A stretch of DNA of 50,747 nt from Vicinamibacteraceae bacterium. Lineage in GTDB: Bacteria > Acidobacteriota > Thermoanaerobaculia > Multivoradales > Multivoraceae. Below are positions 41,676 through 50,562 of this stretch, in pieces. The DNA lies in the NCBI GenBank assembly GCA_012270995.1, contig JAAXHG010000002.1, forward strand, positions 1-50,747. Direction: 5' to 3'. The position numbers and the translations under genes are program-made. Position 1 is the first letter of the stretch. Each line of letters begins with the position of its first letter. The notes under the pieces are model-generated. The model was not told the DNA's origin. It did no database searches and worked only from the letters and a program-made list of their open reading frames with translations.

Positions 41676-42998
41676 ATGATGCGTTCGTTTCCGACCGTTT
41701 CGCTTCGCCGCCGAGCCGTCCGGACGGCGGTGACCGCTCTGGTTGCGTCCCTGGCCGCGGCCGCGTTCGCTGTCCCCGCCGCTGCCGCCGACAGCGACGC
41801 GGTGGTCTTCAGCCGCGACGTGGCGCCGATCCTGATGCGCCACTGCGTCGGCTGCCACCGGCCGGGCGAGATCGCGCCGATGTCGCTCCTGACCTACCGG
41901 GAGGCGCGGCCCTGGGCCCGCTCGATCCGGCGCGTCGTCGTCAACGGCGAAATGCCGCCGTGGTTCGCGAACCCGGAGCACGGCGCCTGGGCGAACGACG
42001 CCCGGCTGAGCAAGGACGAGATCGAGACGATCGTTGCCTGGGTCGATGGCGGCGCTACGCCCGGCGATCCGGCGCTGATGCCCGAGCCGCCTCGGTTCAG
42101 GGATGGCTGGCAGGTGGGCGAGCCGGACCACGTGATCGAACTGCCGCCGGTAACCGTGCCGGCGAACGGGCCGGACCTGGCTCCCACACAGCTCGTGCGG
42201 CTGGACATCCCGGAGCGTCGCTGGGTGCGGGCCGTGGAGTTCCAGCCCGGCGACCGCACCGTGAATCACCACCAGATCGTCTTCAGGGGTGGATTCAGCG
42301 GGACGGGTTCGCCTGGCGGCGAGGAGCGGCCGGTCGGTGACCGGCAGCGCGGGGAAGCCGGCACCGTCGACGTGAACATCTTCGCGGTCTGGGCGGCCGG
42401 CGCGGCGCCGACCGTGTTCCCTGACGGCGCCGGACGCTGGGTGGACCCCAGGGAACTGCTGATGATCAACCAGCACTACCATCCGAACGGCGACTCGGAA
42501 CGTACCGACAGGACCCGGATCGGCCTCTACTTCGGCGAGGGTCCGCTGGAGATCGAGGTGGAGGCGATCTTCGCGAGCAGGATGGACTTCACGATCCCGG
42601 CCGGCGCCCCGAACCATCGAATCGTGACCCGCCACGAACTCGGGAAGGACTCGCGGATCGTGTCCTACTTCCCGCACATGCACATGCGCGGCCGGGCGAT
42701 GTCGTTCATCGCGGTCTACCCGGACGGCCGCCGCGAGATCCTCCTCGACGTGCCGGAGTTCGACTTCGACTGGCAACTCTTCTACTACCCGGAGGCGCCG
42801 AACCTGCTGCCGGCGGGGAGCGTGGTCGAGGTCGTGGCGCACTACGACAACTCGGCGGCGAACCCCGACAACCCGGATCCGACCCGCGATGTCGGCTTCG
42901 GCTTTCGGTCGACGGACGAGATGATGGTCGGCATCTTCGAGCTGATCGAAGTCGGTTCGGGTGAGAGCGCGGAGTCGGTGCCGACCGGCGGCGAGTGA
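41676..42998 (+). CDS. Cytochrome c fused to a copper-monooxygenase-like domain
   Basis: A 440-residue exported protein with a signal peptide ending around AAAADSD. The N-terminal domain holds one heme c motif, CVGCH (C57, C60, H61), in a planctomycete-type cytochrome c region (FSRDVAPILMRHCVGCHRPG). The second half resembles ascorbate-type copper monooxygenases: TVNHHQIVF, INQHYHPNG and YFPHMHMRG are candidate Cu ligand sets (HH, HxH, HMHM). Such fusions could feed electrons from the heme directly to the copper centre. The substrate is unknown. The start is ATG 41676, in front of a second ATG at 41679. Confidence 0.8.
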   Translation: MMRSFPTVSLRRRAVRTAVTALVASLAAAAFAVPAAAADSDAVVFSRDVAPILMRHCVGCHRPGEIAPMSLLTYREARPWARSIRRVVVNGEMPPWFANPEHGAWANDARLSKDEIETIVAWVDGGATPGDPALMPEPPRFRDGWQVGEPDHVIELPPVTVPANGPDLAPTQLVRLDIPERRWVRAVEFQPGDRTVNHHQIVFRGGFSGTGSPGGEERPVGDRQRGEAGTVDVNIFAVWAAGAAPTVFPDGAGRWVDPRELLMINQHYHPNGDSERTDRTRIGLYFGEGPLEIEVEAIFASRMDFTIPAGAPNHRIVTRHELGKDSRIVSYFPHMHMRGRAMSFIAVYPDGRREILLDVPEFDFDWQLFYYPEAPNLLPAGSVVEVVAHYDNSAANPDNPDPTRDVGFGFRSTDEMMVGIFELIEVGSGESAESVPTGGE

Positions 42999-43022
42999 CC
43001 GGTACCGGCGACGTCGTATACT
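42995..43022 (+). promoter_or_regulatory. Promoter of the RHH/ParE toxin-antitoxin operon
   Basis: GTGACC (42995-43000) and TATACT (43017-43022) are separated by 16 bp. The -35 overlaps the stop codon of the cytochrome gene and the antitoxin starts at 43060, giving a leader of about 30 nt. Confidence 0.5.
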
Positions 43023-43059
43023 GAATGCAGATGAACGCAACGGAGTGCAGGAGGCCGCC

Positions 43060-43323
43060 TTGCCCACGATGACGCTGCGACTCGACGACGACACGCACCG
43101 GCGGCTCGACCGGCTCGCGAAGTCGACCGAGCGGTCCAAGGCCTTTCTCGCCTCCAAAGCACTGAGCGAGTACCTGGACGTGAACGAATGGCAGGTTGAG
43201 GAGATCCGGCGAACTCTCGAAGAAGCCGCCACCGCGCCAGCGTCGGAGTTCGTCGAGCACGGCAGAGTGACTTCCTGGCTCGGGTCCTGGGGTTCCGAGA
43301 ACGAGCGAGAACCTCCTCGTTGA
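43060..43323 (+). CDS. Ribbon-helix-helix antitoxin (CopG/ParD-like)
   Basis: An 87-residue antitoxin. TMTLRLDDDTHRRLDRLAKS forms the DNA-binding strand and first helix, followed by TERSKAFLASKALSEYLDVNEW, the typical ribbon-helix-helix pattern; the acidic C-terminal half would wrap the toxin. The start is the TTG at 43060, with AGGAGG five bases before it; an ATG at 43069 is possible. It overlaps the toxin start by TTGA. By family analogy it represses its own promoter. Confidence 0.85.
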   Translation: MPTMTLRLDDDTHRRLDRLAKSTERSKAFLASKALSEYLDVNEWQVEEIRRTLEEAATAPASEFVEHGRVTSWLGSWGSENEREPPR

Positions 43324-43607
43324 GGATCGTCTGGTTTCGCAGTGCCATCGCCGACCTTGAGGAAGCGCGGGCCTACATTGCGAACGACGATCCCGAGGCC
43401 GCGCGACGGGTGGCGTCCTCTGTCGTCCGTGCCGTCGACCGGCTTGCGCGACATCCCGCACTCGGGCGTCCCGGACGGGTTCCAGGGACGCGGGAGCTGG
43501 TTGTTGCCGGGAGCCCGTACGTGATTCCGTACCGGGTCCGTGACGACGCGGTCGAGATTCTCCGCGTCCTCCACGCGAGGCGCCGTTGGCCCGACCGTCT
43601 TGCATGA
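43320..43607 (+). CDS. ParE/RelE-family toxin
   Basis: A 95-residue toxin. RIVWFRSAIADLEEARAYIA, RLARHPALGRPGRVPGTREL and VPYVIPYRVR-like text (PYVIPYRVRDDAVEILRVLH) are diagnostic of the ParE/RelE superfamily; ParE members poison gyrase, RelE members cut mRNA. The TTG start at 43320 overlaps the antitoxin stop (TTGA), so synthesis is coupled. It stands directly ahead of the restriction-modification module, where such an addiction pair would help keep the locus. Confidence 0.88.
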   Translation: MRIVWFRSAIADLEEARAYIANDDPEAARRVASSVVRAVDRLARHPALGRPGRVPGTRELVVAGSPYVIPYRVRDDAVEILRVLHARRRWPDRLA

Positions 43608-43678
43608 ACCGCGCGAGTCGATTGGTCCGGCGACGGGAAGAATGACGTCGCAGTCAAGCGGTTGCTGATGAGGCTGAA

Positions 43679-46656
43679 GTGCCGGAGAGCCTGCGCTACC
43701 ATCCGCCAACCGTGAGCCACAACCAAGGGGCTAGCGAGAGCAACTGGGTGCTGCACACCCCCTACGCCGTGCCGGACCGGCACTGGGAGCTGGACGAGCA
43801 CGGGCGCGCGAAGACCAGCACGGCGCCGGGACGCCGGCCCAGTTCTACCCAGCTGCCGGTACCGAATCCGCGGGGCGACGACTCCGACTGGACGCCGCCG
43901 GACCCGGGCGTAGAGCCGCACCGGACGATCAACGCACTCCGCGGTCACGTCGGCGACTGGCGGGAAGCGAACTGGAAGGGCGCCGCGCCGCGTGTCCGGC
44001 TCCTGCTTGAGGACTGGGCCGAAGAACGGGCCGAGATGCGTCCGTTCTGGTGCCAGCGCGAGGCGGTCGAGACCCTGATCTGGCTGTTCGACGCCGGTCC
44101 GGCGCACGCACCCTGCATCCACGCGAGCATCGTTGCGCGCCTCAGACAGGCCAACGCCCACTGGAACGACGGCATTTCGCGCGTGGCCACGAAGATGGCG
44201 ACCGGTACCGGCAAGACGCACCTGATGGCGATGATCGCCCTGTGGTGGGCCGTGCGCCACCCGGACGGCCCGGTCGACCTGCTGGCGCTCGCTCCCGGTC
44301 TCACCATCCGCGAGCGGCTGCAGGTGCTTCAAGACCCGAAGGACGAGCTCTGGCGGTCCGTGGCGCCGCCCGGATTCCAGGGCGACGTGAAGCGAATGCG
44401 CTGGACGATCCTCAACTTCCAGGCCTTCCAGCGTAAATCCACGCTCCATGTTGACGGAAGGGCGGCGACGGGAAAGGAGAAAGACCTTCTGTACGGACCG
44501 CGGAGGGGCCGCAAGGATCTCCACGCATGGATCGAAAGCGAGCGGGAGATGCTCGACCGCCTGCTGAAAGCGCATCGCGGCGGCGGACCGATCGCCGTCC
44601 TGAACGACGAGGCGCACCACTGCTACACACTGCGAGACGTGAGGCTGACGAAGGGAACGGCCGACGCGGAGGAGAAGGAGGACAGGAAGCGAGCGGAACT
44701 CTGGTTCGGGGCGCTGCGGGCGCTCCGCGCGAACGGTCGGCTGGGCCAGGTCTTCGATCTGTCGGCCACGCCGATGTGGCTGCGTCGTCCGGCGAAGCTC
44801 CAGGCGGAGACCTTCCCCTGGACGGTCTCCGACTTCTCGCTCCTCGACGCCGTGGAGTCGGGCCTGGTCAAGGTGCCCCGGTGCCGGTCGACGACCGGGC
44901 GATAGGCGCGGACGGTCGGCCGGTTCACCTCGCTCCTCGCTACCGCAACGTCTACCTCCACAACGACCGGCGGACGCTGGGCGAGCCGCTGGCGCCGGAA
45001 GTCGCGGAGCCGCTGCACGAGCTCTACAGTCATTACGCGGAGGAGACGGCGCCGGCGTACCAGGAGAAGGGCAGGACGCCGGTGCTGATCGTCGTTGCGA
45101 ACACGATCGAGAACGCGACGGCTCTGCACCGCTACATCGCCGGTTACCGAGAACCCGGCAGCGGCGACGACGACGAAGCCGGGGTCTGGAAGGCGGGGAA
45201 CCTGGAGCTGTTCTCGAATGCCGATCCCGTTACCGGCCGACCGCTCGAGCGACCGCCCACCATCCTGGTGCACTCGCGGCTCGACGACCCGGCGCCCGGC
45301 GGCAATGACGCCATCGGCAGGGCGATCGAAGATCAGGCCGCGCTGTTCGCGCCCACTACCGAGTCCGAGGCGCCCCTCACTCGGGCCGAGAAGCAGAAGG
45401 CCATTCGCGACGTGTTCATGTCCGTCGGCCGCAAAGGCGAGCCAGGCGAGCACATCCGCTGCGTTATCTCCGTCGGCATGCTGACCGAGGGTTGGGACGC
45501 AAGGAACGTGACGCACATCTTCGGCTATCGCGCTTTCGGCAGCCAGTTGCTCTGCGAACAGGTCACCGGCCGCGCGCTGCGCAAGACCGCCTTCAGCGGC
45601 CGGGACGAGAAACAGCCGATCGAGTACGCCAACCTGTTCGGCGTTCCCTTCGCCTGGCCAGGAGGCAAGACGCCGGGGACGCCGCCGGTTCCGGTGGAGC
45701 CCCAGGATGTCTACACGCTGCCGGGGCGCGAGCATCTCCGGCTCCGCTTTCCGCACCTCGCCGGCTACGCGCGCGGCGGCGGCGCCCCTCGCTGGAGTAT
45801 CGACCCCCGGGACGCCCCGCGTCGCTGCGTGGCGCCGCGCGGGCCGCTAATCGGCACTTCGGTCGAGGGGCCGCTGGGCGAGCCCGTTCTGGTGCCGAGG
45901 CAGTCCGAGGAGGAACGGACGGCCCTGTGGAAGGCGGCCGCCCAGCTCGTGCCGAGACTCGAGCGCGGAGTCGATGATCGGCGCCGGGCCTTTCTCGACG
46001 CTCTCGCGATCCTCGACGTCTGCCGGCCGAACCTCGACTGCGAGGACTGGACCGACCTGCAGTTCGACGGCGACACGCTGCACGCGATCGCCTCCCGGGT
46101 GCGACGCGTGGAGGGCGAGCCCCGCGTCGGAGCCGTGTTCGACGATCTGCGTGAGCCCGGCGCCGCGCGGACGAGCGACACCGGCGGGGTCCGCTTCCGC
46201 ACCACGCTCCGGTACTGGTACGACGGCACGGCGAAGTCGGAGCTGAACGCTGCCGCCTGCCACTCGAGCGACGAGGCCCGGCTTGCGGAGATCCTCGACC
46301 GCCATCCCGACGTCGAGGCCTGGGTGAGGAACTTCCGCCTCGGCTGGACCGTGCCTTGGTACGACAGCGGCAATGCCTGCTGGTCTCGGACGGAACCGGA
46401 CTTCGTGGCCCGGTCGAAGACGCTCACGGCGGACGGTCGGCGCCGCTTCCTGGTCATCGAGTTCAAGGGGCTCCTGGCCGGCGAGGCGAGCGAGGAGCAG
46501 AAGCGCCGCTACCTGGAGGAGCGTTGGGCGCCCGCGGTGTCGCGGCGTCCCGCGAGCAACGCGCGCGCGGAGGACGACCGCGGCGACTGGCGGGCCGTGT
46601 GGATCGAGGACATCGAGCGAGCGCGCGACCAGATCGCGCGGGCGTGCCGGGGTTGA
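43679..46656 (+). CDS. Type III-like restriction subunit (helicase-nuclease), single-base frameshift
   Basis: Two frames joined at about 44880 give a product of about 990 residues. The first (43679-44905) has helicase motif I ATKMATGTGKTHLMAMIALW, motif II LNDEAHHCY and motif III LSATPMWLR. The second (about 44881-46656) carries the C-terminal helicase lobe (IRCVISVGMLTEGWDARNVT, QVTGRALRK) and a PD-(D/E)xK-like nuclease motif, PDF followed by FLVIEFKG. Restoring one base in CCCCGG (44876-44881) makes the protein continuous. A real mutation or an assembly error are both possible. It would cleave DNA together with the methyltransferase encoded 49 bp downstream. The GTG start at 43679 is preceded by GAGG. 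Length and motifs fit Res subunits. Confidence 0.85.
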
Positions 46657-46705
46657 GCGGGCCCTGAGGGTCCAGCACCGAGAGACGAAGAGGGGGAGAC
46701 TCGGA

Positions 46706-49337
46706 ATGCCGTCGAAACCGAAGCCTTACGAGCACGGCGGGGCGAAGCGAAGGAACATCCCGACGGACCGGGACCAGGTCTACGTCGACGAGCTGCGCGA
46801 GCGGATTCCGTTCTCACCCGAGCCCGCCGGCACGGAGGGACCGCGACTCAGTTGGCGGCGGGGAGTGGACGGCGGGCGCGTCGAGACGGACGCGATGCCG
46901 CTCTACATCCACGAGAAGGTCAGCCCCGCCGCGTTCGTCGAGCAGATTTCGCGGGACGCCGCCGCTCCCGGGCAGAGCACCTTCTTCGACGACTTCAACG
47001 GCTTTCCGCCCGACGCCCGGTACGACTGGTATCGCCATGAGGGAAACTGGCAGAACCGGATCATCCGCGGCAACTCGGTCGAGGTCATGGCGTCGCTGGC
47101 GCGGAAGGAGGGCATGGCGGGAGAGGTCCAGCTCGTCTACTTCGATCCGCCCTACGGCATCGGGTTCAACAGCAACTATCAGGGCAGCACGCGGAAGCGG
47201 ACCGAGAACCGCGCCCCCGTCGAAGCGGCCTCGCGCCGGGCATTCCGCGACACCTACGTGGACGGTCTGCACTCGTACATGGACACCGTCTTCCGGATCG
47301 CGGTCCATGCACGGGCGCTGCTGCGCGACTCCGGTTCGTTCTTTCTGCAGATCGGCACCGAGAACGTACACCGGCTTGCGGTCGTGCTGGACGAGGTGTT
47401 CGGGCCGGAGAACCGCGTGGCGACGATCGCGTTCGCGAAGTCGGGGGCGACCTCGGCGAAGCATCTGTCACAGGTGGCGGACTGGTTGCTCTGGTACGCG
47501 AAGGACAGGGATCAGGTGACGTACCACCAGATCTATGGGCCGTTGACGCGGAAGCAAAAGCTGGAGCACATGACCTCGTATGCGATGGTCGAGCTGCCTG
47601 ACGGCTCGTGCCGAGACCTTGCTCACACAGAGCGGCTGGATCCCGACGGCGAGCTGCCGGAGGGCGCGAGGCTCTTCCAGCGGATGCTCGTCACGTCGCA
47701 GGGGGAGATGCAAGGAGAACGGTCCGCCCCGTACTCCTGGAACGGTGTGAGCTATCCCTGCCCTCCCGGGCGCCACTGGAGTGTCGACAGGGTGGGGCTC
47801 GATCGCCTTTCTCGGACGAACCGGCTGATCGCGAAGAGAACGCTGAGGTGGAAGCACTACGAGGACGAGGTCGCCGGAAGGAAGGTCAACAACCTGTGGC
47901 GCGGACTGCATGTCCCCACTGACATGCACTACGTCGTTGAGACCGCGGAAAAGACGATCGAACGATGCATCCAAATGGCAACCGATCCAGGCGATCTGGT
48001 CCTTGACCCGACCTGCGGCTCCGGCACCACCGCGCTGGTCGCCGAGCGCTGGGGCAGGCGCTGGATCACCATCGATGCCTCGGCCATCCCGGTCGCCCTG
48101 TGCCGGCAGCGCATTCTCTCTTCGGTCCACCGGTGGCACCTGACCCAGGACGACCCGGAAGGGCGCAGGGAAGAGGCGAAGCTGTCTGGCCGGCTCGACG
48201 AATATCTGAGCGAAACAGACTCAGGGGGGGGGGCAGAACGATCCCTCGTCGGGGTTCGTCTACGAGCGCGTTCCCTACGTCTCGGCCGCCCATCTCGCCT
48301 ACGACCGACCGCCGAAGGCCACGCTGCTCGTCAACCGTCCGGTGGCCAAACGAGGCGTCAAGCGGATCGCCTCACCGTTCACCGTCGAGTCCCACTCGCC
48401 GTGGCTCTACATGTCGCCCAGCGGAGAAGCCGCGGGCGGCGGCGAGTCGGTGGAGCGGGATGTCCATGACAGCGAGCGGGAGACGGCAATCCGCGAGAAC
48501 GTCGTCCACGCACTGGCGGTCGCCGGCATCGAAGCGCCGGACTTCGGAAGCGGCGCGGCGGGCGGACGCTGGCGATTCGACGGCATCGAACTCGCCGAGG
48601 ATGCGGCACCTTCGGTCTTCCTGACTCACGAAGCCACGCTGCGGGTTGTCGACAAGGAGGAGGGGCAAGCCGGGCCTTTGGTTGAAACTCCGGACACCGC
48701 CGGAGAGCGCGTCGCCATCGCCACCGTTCCCGACGACCAGACGGCGACGGCGCAACTGGTCGACGACGCGGCCCTCCTGGCCGCGCGGCGCGGCTTCCGA
48801 AAGCTCGTAGTCGTGGCTTTCCACTTCGACGCCCAGGCCAGGAACGAAGAGCGGGGCAAGCTCCAGGTCGTGCTGGTACGAGCGAACCGCGACCTGACGA
48901 TCCGGGACCTGAAGTCCGGACGGGAGGACACCGCCTTCGTCCTGGTCGGCGAGCCGGACGTCGAGCCGATTCGTCGGGACGACGGCACATGGCAAGTGCG
49001 GGTTCGCGGCTACCAGGTCTACGACCCGGGCACGGGCAACGTCCGGCCGTCGGGCAAGACGAGCGACATCGACTGCTGGATGCTGGACACGGACTATGAC
49101 GGTCGGTCTTTCTTCGCTCGACGCATCCACTTCCCGGGCAAGTCGAGCGACAAGCAGATCAAGGCATTGAAGCGCGAACTCGGTGCGCGGGTGGACCCGG
49201 AGCAGTGGGAGTTCATGGAGTCCCTCACCTCCGCGCCGTTCCGACACCCGCAGAGCCGCCGGATCGCTGTCCGGATCGTGACGACCTTCGGCGACGAGAT
49301 GCTCGCCGTCGTCGAACTTCCTTCCGCTGATCCGTGA
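46706..49337 (+). CDS. Type III-like adenine methyltransferase, frame broken at a G10 tract
   Basis: The N-terminal part from 46706 contains the catalytic motif DPPYG (VYFDPPYGIGF) and, about 270 residues later, the SAM-binding motif LDPTCGSGTTALVAERWGRR: the order of a beta-class N6-adenine methyltransferase, as in Type III Mod proteins. After LSETDS the frame enters ten Gs (48224-48233). With ten it continues as antisense-like noise to 48469; with nine it reads SGGGQNDPSSGFVYERVPY and runs through MAKRGVKRIASPF to 49337, a product of 876 residues. Nine or twelve Gs would be ON, ten is OFF. The truncated form would lack the C-terminal half, including the likely target recognition or Res-contact region. 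It lies directly after the restriction gene. Confidence 0.85.
48224..48233 (+). repeat. Ten-G homopolymer within the methyltransferase gene
   Basis: Ten consecutive G residues inside the coding region. Homopolymers of this length slip during replication and are the classic switch of phase-variable genes. Removing one base restores the frame with the downstream 376 codons (counting from MAKRG and the lead-in). Confidence 0.85.
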
Positions 49338-49525
49338 ATCTCCGTAGCATGGGGACTCCGGTAAGGCTCGGACTTGCCGTCAAGGAAGTCGGCCGTCAGG
49401 GGATGTGCCGCCCCGGTGAACGTTCTCGCCGCTCATGAACGGGCTGCCGCACGACTGCCGCAGCATCAAAACCTGGGGCACCAGCTACAACGTGCGGGCC
49501 GAAGTCGCGTTAGGATCAAAGCGCC

Positions 49526-49855
49526 ATGACGGTCACCGCGTTCGACACCCACGCCGCCGTACGCGCGATGCAGGAGGCTGGCCTGGAAGCTCCGCAGGCC
49601 GAGGCGGTGACGGATGCGATTCGCTTGGCCGTCACGGAGGGCGTCTCGACCAAGACGGACATAGCCGAGTTGCGGAGCGAGATGAAGTCGGACATAGCCG
49701 AGTTGCGGAGCGAGATGAAGTCGGACATGGCCGAGTTGCGGGCCGACATGGCGAGGCTGGAGATCCGGTTGACGCGGACCCTGTACGGCGTTGCCGCGGC
49801 GCTGTTGGCCGGCCAGTTGGCCGCGGTTCTGGCCTTGCTCCGTCTCCTCGGATAA
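49526..49855 (+). CDS. Small coiled-coil membrane-anchored protein (DUF1640-like)
   Basis: A 109-residue protein. The N-terminal half (AFDTHAAVRAMQEAGLEAPQ) resembles the CCDC90/DUF1640 family; the middle is a coiled coil made of near-identical 11-residue units (DIAELRSEMKS), and a single C-terminal membrane helix (LYGVAAALLAGQLAAVLALL) anchors it. The repeats are identical at DNA level (49658-49723), so the coil length may vary by slippage. TAGGAT 9 nt before the ATG suggests a short-leader or leaderless transcript. Function is unknown; such proteins are frequent near mobile or defence genes. Confidence 0.75.
   Translation: MTVTAFDTHAAVRAMQEAGLEAPQAEAVTDAIRLAVTEGVSTKTDIAELRSEMKSDIAELRSEMKSDMAELRADMARLEIRLTRTLYGVAAALLAGQLAAVLALLRLLG
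49658..49756 (+). repeat. 33-bp in-frame tandem repeat
   Basis: Units 49658-49690 and 49691-49723 are identical; a third, 49724-49756, is degenerate. Each encodes 11 residues (three turns of a coiled coil), so copy-number change would lengthen or shorten the coil without breaking the frame. Confidence 0.85.
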
Positions 49856-49870
49856 GCGCCGCATCGCTCC

Positions 49871-50419
49871 ATGTTGCCGGCAGCTGACAGTCAGGCCGTC
49901 GATCGCTTAGTGACGGGCGCCCGCCAGACCATTGGCGTCAACGGGATCGCGCACATCCAGTTGACGGTCCGGGATCCGGAACGGTGCCTGCCGTTCTGGG
50001 AGCGGCTCTGCAACTTCCTGGAGATGAAGACCCTGATCCGGGGCGAGGACGTGCTGTACTGCATCGGCAGCCGGACCGGCATCCTGATCCGCGCCGCGCC
50101 GCCGGACAAGCGGGACCGTCCGTTCGACCAGGACCGTCCCGGGCTCCATCACCTCTGCTTCCGGGCCCGCAGCCGCGCCGACGTCGACGCGATCCACCGC
50201 TTCATCGAAGCCGAACTCGACGCGAAGATCGTCCACGGCCCGGAGGAGGGCGACCGGTTCGCGCCCGGCTACTACTCGATCCTGGTCGAGGACCCGGACG
50301 GCATCCGCGTCGAAGTGAACCACGTCCCGGGCAAGGGGCACCTCGGCGAGGGCGGCCGGTTGGGGCCGGGCGGGGCCGGGGCGGCCACCACGTACGGCGA
50401 CCACGGCCTGGGGGACTGA
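49871..50419 (+). CDS. VOC (glyoxalase/dioxygenase) superfamily protein
   Basis: A 182-residue metalloprotein of the vicinal oxygen chelate fold. Metal-ligand candidates are the His in GIAHIQLTVRD, the His in GLHHLCFRA and the Glu in GIRVEVNHVPG, with the module order beta-alpha-beta-beta-beta twice. The family includes glyoxalase I, fosfomycin-resistance enzymes and ring-cleaving dioxygenases; the substrate is unknown. The first 25 residues precede the fold, so a GTG further in is a possible start. The Gly-rich C-terminal tail (GGRLGPGGAGAATTYG) is extra. Confidence 0.85.
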   Translation: MLPAADSQAVDRLVTGARQTIGVNGIAHIQLTVRDPERCLPFWERLCNFLEMKTLIRGEDVLYCIGSRTGILIRAAPPDKRDRPFDQDRPGLHHLCFRARSRADVDAIHRFIEAELDAKIVHGPEEGDRFAPGYYSILVEDPDGIRVEVNHVPGKGHLGEGGRLGPGGAGAATTYGDHGLGD

Positions 50420-50517
50420 TTCGGGCAGGGATCGCGCTCGCCGCTTCGCGGCATCGCGCCTGATGCCGGCCAGCACCCGGCTGGCGCGTGTGCACGCCAG
50501 CCGCGTCACAGTCCGAG

Positions 50518-50533
50518 CGCCCGTCTTCGGGCG
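50518..50533. terminator. Tetraloop hairpin downstream of the VOC gene
   Basis: CGCCCG (50518-50523) and CGGGCG (50528-50533) form a 6-bp stem with loop TCTT. It is placed about 100 bp after the VOC stop. A second hairpin (CTGGCG/CGCCAG) lies just upstream at about 50480-50500. Confidence 0.4.
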
Positions 50534-50562
50534 GTCAGATGTCAGGCCGGCGCACCGGACTA

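Noticed and set aside
44527..44880. Upstream part of the second Res frame as a separate gene
   Set aside because: It is an out-of-frame reading of the helicase-coding sequence; family sequence in this frame begins only after the frameshift.
48234..48469. Alternative C-terminus of the methyltransferase in the G10 frame as a genuine domain
   Set aside because: The sequence is Arg-rich frameshift noise, while the neighbouring frame gives coherent protein up to 49337.
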